NCBI RefSeq assembly: GCF_010500955.1
Contig: NZ_QVMJ01000011.1
Span: forward strand, 62,001-126,000
Origin: Bacteroides sp. 519
GTDB lineage: Bacteria; Bacteroidota; Bacteroidia; Bacteroidales; Bacteroidaceae
Length of the DNA: 64,000 bases
Reading direction: 5' to 3'
Shown: piece by piece, positions 36,878 through 45,270 of the stretch
How the letters are laid out: the number at the start of each line of letters is the position of its first letter
Position numbering within the stretch: the stretch's first letter is position 1
Notes under the pieces: model-generated
The model's database searches: none
What the model was told of the DNA's origin: nothing
What the model saw: only the letters and a program-made list of their open reading frames with translations
Program-made: the position numbers and the translations under genes

Positions 36878-38164
36878 TTATTTTACTGTATAAAAATTAA
36901 TGATTTGCTCTAATGCACGTTGGCATACAGGGCAGAATGCAGGGTACGAGTTGGTTCGCATCCTGCAATCGTCTGCCGGACGAAATACTCCTTTTGTAGC
37001 ATACCCGCCACCTTCGTACACACCAACAGCGTATTTATCCTTTTTCGCTTCGGGAGTTGGAATAGGAGTGCCCGGTTGTAACATATCCTCCCACTTACTT
37101 TTAAAATCAACAAATGTGGTTATGTTTTGTTCCCATGGCTCAACTTCGTACGGGTAAGCCATGGCAGTAGGGTCTTGATCTTCATAGAAGTACTCATCTG
37201 CCAAGCCGCCGAAGCTATGCCCGAATTCGTGAACAATCACAGGCCTGAACATCGGATTATGAGTGGTTGTAAGCGTATATGAGTTATATATACCGCCACC
37301 ACCATATTGCTCTGTATTTGCCAGTATAATAATATGCTCATAAGGAATCCCTGCCAATGCATCATGGATATCCTTAACGCGAGCGGTAGTTAGGTATCTC
37401 TCTGAATAGAATGTGTCGAAGTGCGATCCGAAAGCAGTTTGTTTCCATACATTTTGTCCGGGAATGCTTACACCGCTATCGCACGAAGGAGACTCAACAG
37501 CAATGATATTGAAGCGATTCCGCATAGCCCTGAATGGCTCGTGGCCGAAAAGGCTTTCTGTGGCAATCAAAGCATCGTTCCGGAAGATATCCATTTCCTC
37601 TGTAGTATAACCTTCGGCAAGGATAACTACATCTATGCAGTTTTCTTCGGTACCGCTCTTTACCAGATAGTTGTGTGGTGTGATGTTGGAGTAGCCCTTT
37701 TTATGAATCAGAATATCATCTGGCCGAACAATATGTGTTGTAGTAGCCGTTGGTTGCTGCAAATTATCGTAAAGGGTAATTTCAACCTCAACAGGATGCA
37801 AGGGGTAGGGTAGGAGGAAGGTGTTTTCGAAAGCTTTGGAAACACTTTGAGCCTCTTCCGTTAATATCCATTCCTGGAACAAGGACGAGAATGATGTGCG
37901 ATAAATACATTCTTTGTTTGCTAAGTTGCGCATAACAATTTCTCCGTTTCCTTTCAATGGAAGCTCATTCAGATGATGACGTCGGCCGGCCCATGTTGGT
38001 AACTCGGCTAATCCTTCAAGGAATATGTTTTGTGAGGTTGCGTTTCCAGAAAAAATGTAATCAACACGCAATGTTTTGCTGGTAAAAGAATCATTGAAAT
38101 TCTGTGCCTGAACGCTCAGGTTAGTAATTACCAGGAGAAGAAGAGATAAGATTTGATGCTTCAT
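36878..38164 (-). CDS. secreted M64 (IgA-peptidase-type) metallopeptidase
   Basis: A 428-residue secreted zinc protease. The signal peptide ends at SVQAQ (residue 20). An N-terminal beta domain precedes the catalytic domain. The zinc signature VHEFGHSFGGLADEY (HExxHxxGxxDE) is intact. DVVILAEGYTTEEM and AFCPVCQRALEQIINFY, with Cys pairs, are typical of family M64, whose founder cuts human IgA1/IgA2. The target here is unknown. A -7 box lies at 38193-38200. Confidence 0.92.
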   Translation of the reverse strand: MKHQILSLLLLVITNLSVQAQNFNDSFTSKTLRVDYIFSGNATSQNIFLEGLAELPTWAGRRHHLNELPLKGNGEIVMRNLANKECIYRTSFSSLFQEWILTEEAQSVSKAFENTFLLPYPLHPVEVEITLYDNLQQPTATTTHIVRPDDILIHKKGYSNITPHNYLVKSGTEENCIDVVILAEGYTTEEMDIFRNDALIATESLFGHEPFRAMRNRFNIIAVESPSCDSGVSIPGQNVWKQTAFGSHFDTFYSERYLTTARVKDIHDALAGIPYEHIIILANTEQYGGGGIYNSYTLTTTHNPMFRPVIVHEFGHSFGGLADEYFYEDQDPTAMAYPYEVEPWEQNITTFVDFKSKWEDMLQPGTPIPTPEAKKDKYAVGVYEGGGYATKGVFRPADDCRMRTNSYPAFCPVCQRALEQIINFYTVK

Positions 38165-38192
38165 GGTACATTATTTTATCGTTTTGCATTGA

Positions 38193-38200
38193 CAAAGGTA
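38193..38200 (-). promoter_or_regulatory. -7 box of the M64 gene
   Basis: TACCTTTG on the minus strand, 29 bases before the ATG. It is divergent from the Lrp promoter. Confidence 0.5.
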
Positions 38201-38276
38201 GGAACTAAAAACGATTTATCTGTTTTGTTTCTGTATATATAACTTATAAATATTATTATTTTTCGGTTCTTTTCTT

Positions 38277-38284
38277 TAACTTTG
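38277..38284 (+). promoter_or_regulatory. -7 box of the Lrp gene
   Basis: TAACTTTG, 29 bases before the ATG. Confidence 0.5.
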
Positions 38285-38312
38285 TAGCAGAATACTAACA
38301 CTTACAGATAAG

Positions 38313-38798
38313 ATGGGATATCATCAACTTGATGCTTTAGACGAACAAATTTTGAAAATGGTTGCTGAAAATGCCCGTATTCCTTTTTTGGAAGTAGCGA
38401 GGGCGTGCAATGTTTCAGGAGCAGCCATACATCAACGTATACAAAAACTAACTAACCTTGGTATATTAAAAGGATCCGAATATATTATTGATCCTGAGAA
38501 AGTTGGTTATGAAACTTGTGCTTATATTGGTATCTATCTGAAAGACCCTGAGGCTTTTGATAACGTATTGACAGCACTTAAAAATATACCCGAAGTAGTA
38601 GAATGTCATTTTACCACAGGTAAATATGATATGTTTATTAAGATATATGCGAAGAATAATAATCATTTGCTGAGTATCATACATGATAAACTTCAGCCTT
38701 TGGGATTGTCGCGTACCGAGACCTTAATTTCCTTTAATGAAGCTATTAAGAGGCAGATGCCGATTAATATAGATACGGAAGATGAGGTTAATAAATAG
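38313..38798 (+). CDS. Lrp/AsnC-family transcription regulator
   Basis: A 161-residue DNA-binding protein. The N-terminal helix-turn-helix covers LDEQILKMVAENARIPFLEVARACNVS..IHQRIQKL (residues 8-50). The C-terminal RAM effector domain includes PEVVECHFTTGKYDMFIKIYAKNN. Lrp family members sense amino acids. Targets cannot be told; the divergent M64 gene is one candidate. Confidence 0.93.
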   Translation: MGYHQLDALDEQILKMVAENARIPFLEVARACNVSGAAIHQRIQKLTNLGILKGSEYIIDPEKVGYETCAYIGIYLKDPEAFDNVLTALKNIPEVVECHFTTGKYDMFIKIYAKNNNHLLSIIHDKLQPLGLSRTETLISFNEAIKRQMPINIDTEDEVNK

Positions 38799-38823
38799 GG
38801 AGAGGAAATTCCCTCTGATTGAA

Positions 38824-38854
38824 GGAAAGTATCTGTTTACACAGATACTTTTCC
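38824..38854. terminator. bidirectional terminator between lrp and thyA
   Basis: Stem ggaaagtatctg/cagatacttttcc with one bulge. It serves the convergent lrp and thyA genes and overlaps the thyA end. Confidence 0.7.
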
Positions 38855-39631
38855 TGCTATATGGGGGTGTGGTTCGTAGTTAACGAGTTCAAAATCCTCA
38901 AATTTAAAATCAAAAATGTTTTTAATATCCGGGTTAATAATCATTTGAGGTAGTTTCTTGGGTTTGCGGCTTAATTGCAGCTTAACCTGTTCCAGATGAT
39001 TGTTGTAAACATGTGCATCGCCCAGTGTATGAACAAAATCGCCGGCTTTAAGACCTGTAACCTGTGCCATCATTTGCAATAACAGGGCATACGATGCAAT
39101 ATTGAAAGGCACTCCCAGAAAGATATCTGCACTGCGCTGATAAAGTTGCAAACTCAGTTTGCCATCGGCAACATAGAACTGAAACAGTATGTGGCAGGGT
39201 GGGAGGTTCATGTTATTTATATCGGCTACATTCCAGGCACTAACAAGCATCCGGCGAGAGTCGGGATTGTTTTTGATTGTATTTACCACTTCGGTAATCT
39301 GATCAATGTGCCCTCCCTGATAATCGGGCCACGAACGCCATTGGTAACCATAAATATGTCCCAGATCACCATTCTCGTCGGCCCACTCGTTCCAGATACG
39401 TACTCCGTTATCCTGCAAATACTTTGTATTGGTGTCTCCTTTCAAAAACCACAGCAGTTCGTGGATTATAGATTTGAGATGTAGCTTCTTAGTGGTAAGA
39501 CAAGGAAATCCCTCTTCCAGGTTAAATCTCATCTGATGGCCAAAAACACTGATAGTTCCGGTTCCGGTACGGTCTTCCTTTGCCGAACCTTCTTTGAGGA
39601 CTCTATCTAACAGGTTTAAATATTGTTTCAT
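38837..39631 (-). CDS. thyA: thymidylate synthase
   Basis: ThyA methylates dUMP to dTMP with methylene-tetrahydrofolate. 264 residues, the short form like E. coli. The catalytic Cys146 lies in [38 protein letters not shown] and [12 protein letters not shown] are all present. No folA (dihydrofolate reductase) follows, unlike in many Bacteroides. A TAAATTTG box lies at 39657-39664. Confidence 0.97.
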   Translation of the reverse strand: MKQYLNLLDRVLKEGSAKEDRTGTGTISVFGHQMRFNLEEGFPCLTTKKLHLKSIIHELLWFLKGDTNTKYLQDNGVRIWNEWADENGDLGHIYGYQWRSWPDYQGGHIDQITEVVNTIKNNPDSRRMLVSAWNVADINNMNLPPCHILFQFYVADGKLSLQLYQRSADIFLGVPFNIASYALLLQMMAQVTGLKAGDFVHTLGDAHVYNNHLEQVKLQLSRKPKKLPQMIINPDIKNIFDFKFEDFELVNYEPHPHIAGKVSV

Positions 39632-39656
39632 TGATTGATGTTCTTAATTGAAAATA

Positions 39657-39664
39657 CAAATTTA
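39657..39664 (-). promoter_or_regulatory. -7 box of thyA
   Basis: TAAATTTG on the minus strand, 26 bases before the start. Confidence 0.45.
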
Positions 39665-39677
39665 CGATTTATTTTTG

Positions 39678-39753
39678 AAACGCATATTAACGCAGATTCC
39701 CGCAGATTAAATAAATAAAATAATCTGCGGGAATCCGTGTTAATCTGCGTTTT
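39678..39753. repeat. inverted repeat with cgcagatt words
   Basis: Arms of about 32 bases with three mismatches, built from cgcagatt; the loop is aataaataaaa. Lacks the ATGCNGCAT apex. It separates thyA from the upstream PLD gene. Confidence 0.85.
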
Positions 39754-39762
39754 AAATATAAA

Positions 39763-41001
39763 CTATAAGAACGGAGTAAACAGATGTGCAAACCACCCAA
39801 CAAATCTTTTCCACCGCGAACGCTCTTTCCAGTTTTCTTCGGTCATGATGGTGCTATCCGCTTTATCGGCTTCGAATATATCCATCAGTTCGTGGGTTAT
39901 TTCTTTATCAAAGATAAAAGCATTGGTTTCGTAATCGTACCGCAGGCTGCGACTGTCGAGATTGGCCGAACCAACTGTACAGAACAAACTGTCGATCATC
40001 ATTATTTTAGAATGGTGGAAGCCTGTGTTGTACATATATATATCGGCTCCCTTTTTCATTAGCTGATGCGATACATAATGAGAAGCATCCGGTGTAAAAC
40101 CAATATCGGATTTGGCAGAGATCATTATCTCTACATCTATCCCCCGTTTGAGGGCATTCTTTATGGCCTTTTTAACAGAGCGTGTAGGTACAAAATAGGG
40201 ATTAACAATCTGTACTCTTTCGGCTGCTGCATTTATGGATTTCACAAAAGTACGGCGCAACTGCTTAGGCGATACTTTGGGGGCACGGTCTACTATGGCA
40301 ACCGCTTTATTGCCAAGGCTATCGGGTTCGGGATAATATTGATTGCCCTTGATGTTCTCTTTGGTGGTTTTGTTCCATGTAAGAAGAAAGATATCCTGCA
40401 AATCGTAAACCGAGTTGCCGGTTATGTGCATGTGCATATCTCTCCATGCACCAATTTCGGGTAAACCGTTAATGTAATAATCGGCAACATTCATACCGCC
40501 GGTGTAGGCTGTTTTACCGTCGATAACTACTATTTTGCGGTGGTCGCGATGAAATATGTGGTTTAAATAAGGAAACCGTATGGGGTCGAACTTTTCTATT
40601 TCGATGCCTGTACTACGAATCTTTTTTAAATGATGGTTCTTTAGCGGTTGGTTGTTCGAAGAGTTTCCAAAGGCATCGAATATAAGTCGTATTTCTACCC
40701 CTTCTCTGGCTTTCTCGGCCAGAATGGTAAACAAAAGGTTTGCTATAGAGTCGTTACGGAAGTTAAAGTATTCCATGTGTATATGATGCTTTGCTTTTTT
40801 AAGCTGGGCAAACATATCGTTAAACTTCATTGTTCCGCTTGGAAGAAGCTTTACTCTGTTATTATAGGTAATAGGGATATTGGCTTCAGTGAGATACCGA
40901 AGTACTGTTGAATCACTTGCAACATTTTGGGCGGTCGAAGAAACTCCGGCCAGAGCCAATAATAATGAAAATAAAAATAGGTTTTTTCTTAAATGTTTCA
41001 C
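39763..41001 (-). CDS. cardiolipin synthase-like phospholipase D protein
   Basis: A 412-residue protein with an N-terminal hydrophobic signal (cut near TAQ). It has two PLD motifs: HRDHRKIVVIDGKTAYTGG and HHSKIMMIDSLFCTVGSANLD (each HxK...D). Both halves are intact, so it is probably active in joining phosphatidylglycerol to cardiolipin, or in a related transfer. Usual cardiolipin synthases have two N-terminal helices; here only one is seen. It overlaps the upstream gene by four bases, placing it in the sigma-factor operon. Confidence 0.85.
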   Translation of the reverse strand: MKHLRKNLFLFSLLLALAGVSSTAQNVASDSTVLRYLTEANIPITYNNRVKLLPSGTMKFNDMFAQLKKAKHHIHMEYFNFRNDSIANLLFTILAEKAREGVEIRLIFDAFGNSSNNQPLKNHHLKKIRSTGIEIEKFDPIRFPYLNHIFHRDHRKIVVIDGKTAYTGGMNVADYYINGLPEIGAWRDMHMHITGNSVYDLQDIFLLTWNKTTKENIKGNQYYPEPDSLGNKAVAIVDRAPKVSPKQLRRTFVKSINAAAERVQIVNPYFVPTRSVKKAIKNALKRGIDVEIMISAKSDIGFTPDASHYVSHQLMKKGADIYMYNTGFHHSKIMMIDSLFCTVGSANLDSRSLRYDYETNAFIFDKEITHELMDIFEADKADSTIMTEENWKERSRWKRFVGWFAHLFTPFL

Positions 41002-41324
41002 TCCATTGTATAAATTTTGCGTACTCCATAGAAAAGAAGTACCGCACCGGCAATAGCTAACGTTCTTAGGTCTATGTTGGCAGCACTGTTTTGTACTACT
41101 GTAACAAAAACTTCGCGAAGTGTTGATAGAATAGCATGAATGCCATCGAACACAAAGAAAAGTATTACAGATAAAACTGCAACAAAAGAAACGATGATTG
41201 AGTAAAGTTTACTTGAACGATTGGGTAACCCACGCATTACACGAGTAGAGAAACCATTATCGGCTATGTTCTGCTTCTGCTCATCGAAAAATTGTGTTAG
41301 TAATTTATCGTCTATCTCTGTCAT
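40998..41324 (-). CDS. small membrane protein, DUF5056-like
   Basis: About 108 residues. The cytosolic start TEIDDKLLTQFFDEQKQNIADNGFS is followed by two membrane helices (about 38-60 and 84-102). It resembles DUF5056 proteins, often encoded after ECF sigma factors in Bacteroidales, where an anti-sigma role is suspected. Its start lies inside the end of the sigma gene, giving coupled translation. The ATG at 41324 or 41330 is possible. Confidence 0.75.
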   Translation of the reverse strand: MTEIDDKLLTQFFDEQKQNIADNGFSTRVMRGLPNRSSKLYSIIVSFVAVLSVILFFVFDGIHAILSTLREVFVTVVQNSAANIDLRTLAIAGAVLLFYGVRKIYTME

Positions 41325-41856
41325 AACCATTTTGTTTTAAGTATTTTGCTAATTTTTCTTTTCCTCGCGACAAGTGCGACTTCACTGTGCCAACGGGGCA
41401 TCCTGTTATTCCTGCAATTTTATCAATGCTTTGATCTTCCATATAAAAAAGCGTTATGCAGGTACGTTCAATGTCTTTTAGCATCTTCATAGACTGGTAG
41501 ATATCCGTTTGCTGACTAAAATTATCCTGTTCGGTATAATGCACATTATCAATCTCTCGGCTATCTAAGTCGGTTGTTTCTTTTCGGCTGCGAATATAGT
41601 CATAAAAAATATTATACGCAATTCTGTATAACCATGTTGAGAAGCTAGAGAGGTTTTTAAATGAAGCAATGTTGGTATAGGCTTTTATGAAGGTATCTTG
41701 TGCCAGATCATCGCTTAATTCGCTGTCTCCGCATGTTTGATTCAGAAAGAAACGCCGGATAGAAGATTGATATTTTTTCACCAACTGATCAAAAGCCCTG
41801 GTGTTGTTAAATACTACAATCTGGGCTACGAGTGATATGTCACTGAGTTGGCTCAT
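41305..41856 (-). CDS. ECF-type RNA polymerase sigma factor
   Basis: A 183-residue sigma-70 factor with only regions 2 and 4. Region 2 has DDLAQDTFIKAYTNIASF and FSTWLYRIAYNIFYDYIRS. Region 4 has IDKIAGITGCPVGTVKSHLSRGKEKL. Its start overlaps the stop of the upstream DUF6249 gene by four bases, and it overlaps the DUF5056-like gene downstream. Confidence 0.92.
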   Translation of the reverse strand: MSQLSDISLVAQIVVFNNTRAFDQLVKKYQSSIRRFFLNQTCGDSELSDDLAQDTFIKAYTNIASFKNLSSFSTWLYRIAYNIFYDYIRSRKETTDLDSREIDNVHYTEQDNFSQQTDIYQSMKMLKDIERTCITLFYMEDQSIDKIAGITGCPVGTVKSHLSRGKEKLAKYLKQNGYDRDRR

Positions 41857-42359
41857 CTATCTTTGTTAGCGTAATAGATTATAACCTGCGCAAACCCCGA
41901 GAACATAATGAGCAACCCTATAGTGCCAATGGCAAAGCTGGTTGTTATGGCCCAAAGAAAGATAAACAGTCCAAGACCTACAAAGATATTCTGAATACCT
42001 TTGGATAACGTATTGTTTTCATTTTTGGCTTTAAGAAATTCCTCCGGTATCGGCTGGCCGGCTGCAATAGCCTGTTCTATCAGTCTGTACCGTGCTTTTC
42101 TGTTTCGATATTGAAAATAGAAGGCAATAAAAACAATGACTATCGGAAAAGCAAATGTAATTGCTACAATAGCTACGGTTGGTCCCATAAAGCTACCTCC
42201 GTCAAAATCGAACCAGTCGGAAGAATGCTGGTTATCGGAGCTTTCGTCTGTTGTAGATTCAGCTGTATCTTCCCACTCGGTAATCTTCGTTGATTCCTGG
42301 GCTACCATTGTTAGGTTTAGAGCTAAGGCTGCAAAGAGCAAAAATAAAATTCGTTTCAT
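41853..42359 (-). CDS. DUF6249-like membrane protein
   Basis: A 168-residue protein from the ATG at 42359, with a signal peptide cut after VAQ (residue 20). A Ser/Asp-rich periplasmic stretch precedes a helix (FAFPIVIVFIAFYFQYRNRKARYRLIEQAIAAGQPIP) and two more helices. The phrase RYRLIEQAIAAGQPIPEEF marks the DUF6249 family. First gene of the operon DUF6249-sigma-DUF5056-PLD. A sensory or anti-sigma role is inferred. Confidence 0.75.
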   Translation of the reverse strand: MKRILFLLFAALALNLTMVAQESTKITEWEDTAESTTDESSDNQHSSDWFDFDGGSFMGPTVAIVAITFAFPIVIVFIAFYFQYRNRKARYRLIEQAIAAGQPIPEEFLKAKNENNTLSKGIQNIFVGLGLFIFLWAITTSFAIGTIGLLIMFSGFAQVIIYYANKDR

Positions 42360-42429
42360 AGTTTTTAAAATTATGTTTCTTCTTTGTTGTTTAGACGAGT
42401 TAAGGGTTATAGAAAGTTGCAAAGAGACG

Positions 42430-42815
42430 AATTATTTTTTAATGTGGCAATAGTAGAATATGATAGCAACAACAATATAATTAAAGAAAGTAAATATGAT
42501 AAGCGATTTAATCTGTTGGAATACACCGTTTATGAAGAATACGATGAATCAAATCGTTATGGAAAGAAAACAAACAAATTATTAAAAGAAAATAAAACAA
42601 AAACGTACTCTTACAATTATTATTATGATGCAATAATGAATTCGATGGAGTATGATTTTACATATTATATTGATGGAAAAAAGATAAGTGAAACAACTGG
42701 AAAAATTCAATACGACGATTATGGCAATTATATCTTACAGGAAATAATTACTGAAAAAAATGGCGAAAAAACAGTGTGTTTTGATGCACGCGCTTTTAAA
42801 TATTTCTATTATTAA
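42430..42815 (+). pseudogene. 5'-truncated remnant of a YD-rich protein
   Basis: The open frame encodes VEYDSNNNIIKESKYDKRFNLLEYTVYEEYDE and further Tyr/Asp/Asn-rich strands that look like a secreted repeat protein of wall- or Rhs-like style. There is no signal peptide or sensible start, and the frame upstream (from 42384) is not protein-like. The 5' part appears lost near 42440, next to the start region of the divergent DUF6249 gene. Confidence 0.5.
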
Positions 42816-42834
42816 CTTTTAAAACACAGAAAAG

Positions 42835-42963
42835 ATGAAAACAACACTAAAAGTCTTGTTAATTGGGGCTCTTGTATGCTTCAACTTCGGAAGAACTGTT
42901 GAGCCTATTGATGCTCCTAGAACTATTGCAGCACCCAGAACTGTTGCAGCTCCCAGAACATAA
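42835..42963 (+). CDS. small secreted peptide with APRT repeats
   Basis: A 42-residue frame. Residues 1-20 form a signal-like sequence (MKTTLKVLLIGALVCFNFGR). The rest holds APRT at 27-30, 33-36 and 39-42, a strict six-residue repeat (APRT + IA or VA). A good terminator follows 10 bases after the stop, which supports a real transcript. No family is recognised. Precursor of a small peptide or a decayed gene start are both possible. Confidence 0.55.
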   Translation: MKTTLKVLLIGALVCFNFGRTVEPIDAPRTIAAPRTVAAPRT

Positions 42964-42973
42964 AGAATTGCTT

Positions 42974-43014
42974 AAAACCAGGAGGAGCATTACTGCCTTT
43001 TCCTGGTTTTATTT
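42974..43014 (+). terminator. terminator after the small peptide gene
   Basis: A perfect 10-bp stem aaaaccagga/tcctggtttt with a 17-base loop and a T-rich tail. Confidence 0.75.
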
Positions 43015-43055
43015 ATGTCTACTTTTATCCATCCACAAATATTTACCATTTCCTT

Positions 43056-43117
43056 ATGCTGCAAATCGTCATTTCAAAATGCAGCATTTCACACTTTCGA
43101 AATGCAGCATTTTGAAA
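43056..43117. repeat. array E: three tgcagca palindromes at 23-bp pitch
   Basis: Cores begin at 43056 (atgctgcaa, degenerate), 43079 and 43102 (both atgcagcat), exactly 23 apart. The same unit as array C, from another locus. It lies between the small peptide gene and xseB; the remaining bases to 43246 show no gene. Confidence 0.85.
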
Positions 43118-43246
43118 ATGAGCTATAAAATCGGCCCTGTAGCGCTTACAGCGGGTGGTAAGGTGAGCAAAATTGCGATATTTGAAGTCTTTGGCAGGTG
43201 CAAAATAACTAAACAACAAGGCGCTTGTTGGAAAGAATTTTCAATC

Positions 43247-43435
43247 TTACTCTTCCATTCCTTTTCTAAATTTCCCAATAGCTTCTAATATCTCGTTGCA
43301 ATGATCAATTAGTTGTTGAGCCTCTTTGAGCTTTTTATCTATTTCATCAATCTCGTATTTGTTATTCTCCACATTGAAAATTATTTCATCCAATAGTGTC
43401 ATTGCCTGCTTGTAAGTTAAATTTTCGATATCCAT
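43247..43435 (-). CDS. xseB: exodeoxyribonuclease VII small subunit
   Basis: A 62-residue helical subunit. It shows the XseB pattern MTLLDEIIFNVENNKYEIDEIDKKLKEA..LIDHCNEIL and pairs with XseA, which precedes it by 2 bases on the same strand. ExoVII degrades single-stranded DNA from both ends. Last gene of the long leftward operon. Confidence 0.9.
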   Translation of the reverse strand: MDIENLTYKQAMTLLDEIIFNVENNKYEIDEIDKKLKEAQQLIDHCNEILEAIGKFRKGMEE

Positions 43436-43437
43436 AT

Positions 43438-44604
43438 CTATTGGGTTATTATACTGGTGATACTACTGTTTGCTAAACGGGTAACTATTTCATCTCCTTT
43501 GTTAACTTGCGATGCATCTGTTACCATCTTTCCATTCTTCAATGTTAAGCTATATCCTTTGCTTAATATTTTTTGAGGCGACGCATCCTTCACTAGTTGA
43601 CTCAATAACTTCAGCTTATGATGGTTATGCAACAGAATGTTATCTACTCCCCTGAACAAGCTGGTTCTTTTATTTAATAACTTAAAGTTTTCTTGCGACA
43701 ACCGGTTATTTACGGCTATTGCTAACCGGGAGACTAAATTGTTCAAGCGGGTAGCAGCCTGATCTATTTTATTAATAAGAAAGCCGGCAGCAGCAGTAGG
43801 CGTTTTTACCCGTATATGTGCCACTGAGTCTAAAACCGTATCGTCGCGTTCGTGGCCAATACCGGTGATAATGGGAAGTGGAAACTGAGCACAAGCTGCA
43901 GCAAGGGTGTATCTATCGAATCCGGATAAATCGGAAGTCGACCCTCCACCGCGGATAATCACTACCACATCAAACTCATTGATGCGGGATATTATTTTTT
44001 GAAGGGCTTCACAGATAGAAGCCTCTACCTGATCGCCCTGCATGATGGCCGGAAACAATTCCGTATAGAAATAATAACCTTTGCTGTTGGTTTCCAACTG
44101 ATGCTTAAAGTCGTGGTAGCCAGCAGCTGTGGCCGATGAGATTACAGCGATACGTTGGGGCAACTCGGGTGTTTCGAGCTCTTTATTCAAATTTAATATA
44201 CCTTCTTTTTCCAGTTGGCGGAGTATTTCTATACGTCGACGTGCCATATCGCCTATGGTGTACGTAGGATCAATATCGGACACAGTAAGGCTGTAGCCAT
44301 ACAGTTCGTGAAACTCTACCCGCACTTTTACCAATACTTTTATACCAGAAACAAAGGACTGACCGGTTGTGCTTTCAAAATAAGGTTTAATCAATCTGAA
44401 AACATTTGCCCAGATAACACCCCGCGCTTTGGCTATAAATGTATTTTTTTGAGCGTCTTTCTGAATAAACTCCAGATAACAATGCCCGTTTGCGGTTATG
44501 CGAACATCGCTTAACTCTGCCTGTACCCAATATTCATCCGGGAAAGCCTGTGTTAATGTTTTCCGGACAAGGATATTTAATTCATAAAGAGATAATGCGT
44601 CCAT
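43438..44604 (-). CDS. xseA: exodeoxyribonuclease VII large subunit
   Basis: A 388-residue subunit, somewhat shorter than the 450 of E. coli. The N-terminal OB fold (about 1-100) binds ssDNA. The catalytic domain includes VVIIRGGGSTSDLSGFD, ITGIGHERDDTVLDSVAHIRVKTPTAAA and a C-terminal coiled coil and KGYSLTLKNGK. The shorter length reflects a reduced coiled coil. It is followed directly by xseB. Confidence 0.95.
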   Translation of the reverse strand: MDALSLYELNILVRKTLTQAFPDEYWVQAELSDVRITANGHCYLEFIQKDAQKNTFIAKARGVIWANVFRLIKPYFESTTGQSFVSGIKVLVKVRVEFHELYGYSLTVSDIDPTYTIGDMARRRIEILRQLEKEGILNLNKELETPELPQRIAVISSATAAGYHDFKHQLETNSKGYYFYTELFPAIMQGDQVEASICEALQKIISRINEFDVVVIIRGGGSTSDLSGFDRYTLAAACAQFPLPIITGIGHERDDTVLDSVAHIRVKTPTAAAGFLINKIDQAATRLNNLVSRLAIAVNNRLSQENFKLLNKRTSLFRGVDNILLHNHHKLKLLSQLVKDASPQKILSKGYSLTLKNGKMVTDASQVNKGDEIVTRLANSSITSIITQ

Positions 44605-44653
44605 TTATTTGAGTTTTGAGTAATGAGTTTTAAGTCCATTCGGCAACGTAAAC

Positions 44654-45178
44654 CTAAAAGTCGAAAAGTGGGTACAACGTTTTTTTTAGGTATTTCAAAT
44701 ACAGCAACGCACACCCACGGGCATCCGATAAAGCCTCGTGGTGTACAAGTGCAATGTCTTCGCGTGCGCAACAGGCATCCAATGATGCGGGTCTGTATCC
44801 CAGCGAGCGGTAAATGCGTAAAGTACATTCCCAGGGATTAGAAAGCATTAATTCATCATAGTCCAAACGGTACATACGCATGGTCTCTTTCAACACAGCC
44901 CTATCGAATGCCTCGTTATGAGCTACAACTATTTTGCCTTCCAGTCGTTTCTTTACTTCAGGGTAGATTGCATAAAACCCAGGAAGTGACTCGGTCATAT
45001 CCGGGGTAATGCCATGTACGGAAATGTTCTGCCATGAGTACAGGTTATCGTGCGGTTGAATAAGGCTATAGTACTCGTCAGTTATTTCGCCGTTGGTTAC
45101 TGTAACAATACCAACGGCACAAGCACTGTGCATCTCGCCTGTTGCAGTTTCAAAATCTATGGCTACGAATGAATGCAT
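44654..45178 (-). CDS. DnaQ-like 3'-5' exonuclease
   Basis: A 174-residue DEDDh exonuclease. ExoI motif FVAIDFETATG starts at residue 4; motif II is VVAHNEAFDRAVL; motif III has HHEALSDARGCALLYL (His, Asp). It lacks other polymerase III domains, so it is a stand-alone epsilon-like nuclease and not the replicative subunit itself. It lies upstream of xseA, another ssDNA nuclease. Confidence 0.9.
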   Translation of the reverse strand: MHSFVAIDFETATGEMHSACAVGIVTVTNGEITDEYYSLIQPHDNLYSWQNISVHGITPDMTESLPGFYAIYPEVKKRLEGKIVVAHNEAFDRAVLKETMRMYRLDYDELMLSNPWECTLRIYRSLGYRPASLDACCAREDIALVHHEALSDARGCALLYLKYLKKTLYPLFDF

Positions 45179-45182
45179 TAAT

Positions 45183-45264
45183 TAGTAAGGAGTAAGAATT
45201 AAGGAGTAAGGAGTAAGAATAACAATGCTGCATAGATTCTTACTTCTTACTCCTTACTTCTAAA
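45183..45264. repeat. inverted repeat with apex ATGCTGCAT and gtaagga words
   Basis: Arms repeat gtaaggagtaagaat and attcttacttcttactcc. The loop is aacaatgctgcatag. It lies between the phosphorylase and the exonuclease genes. Confidence 0.88.
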
Positions 45265-45270
45265 TTCTAT

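Noticed and set aside
42863..43288. Plus-strand frame of 141 codons
   Set aside because: It runs through a terminator, array E and the end of xseB in a frame different from the small peptide gene; composition is not protein-like.
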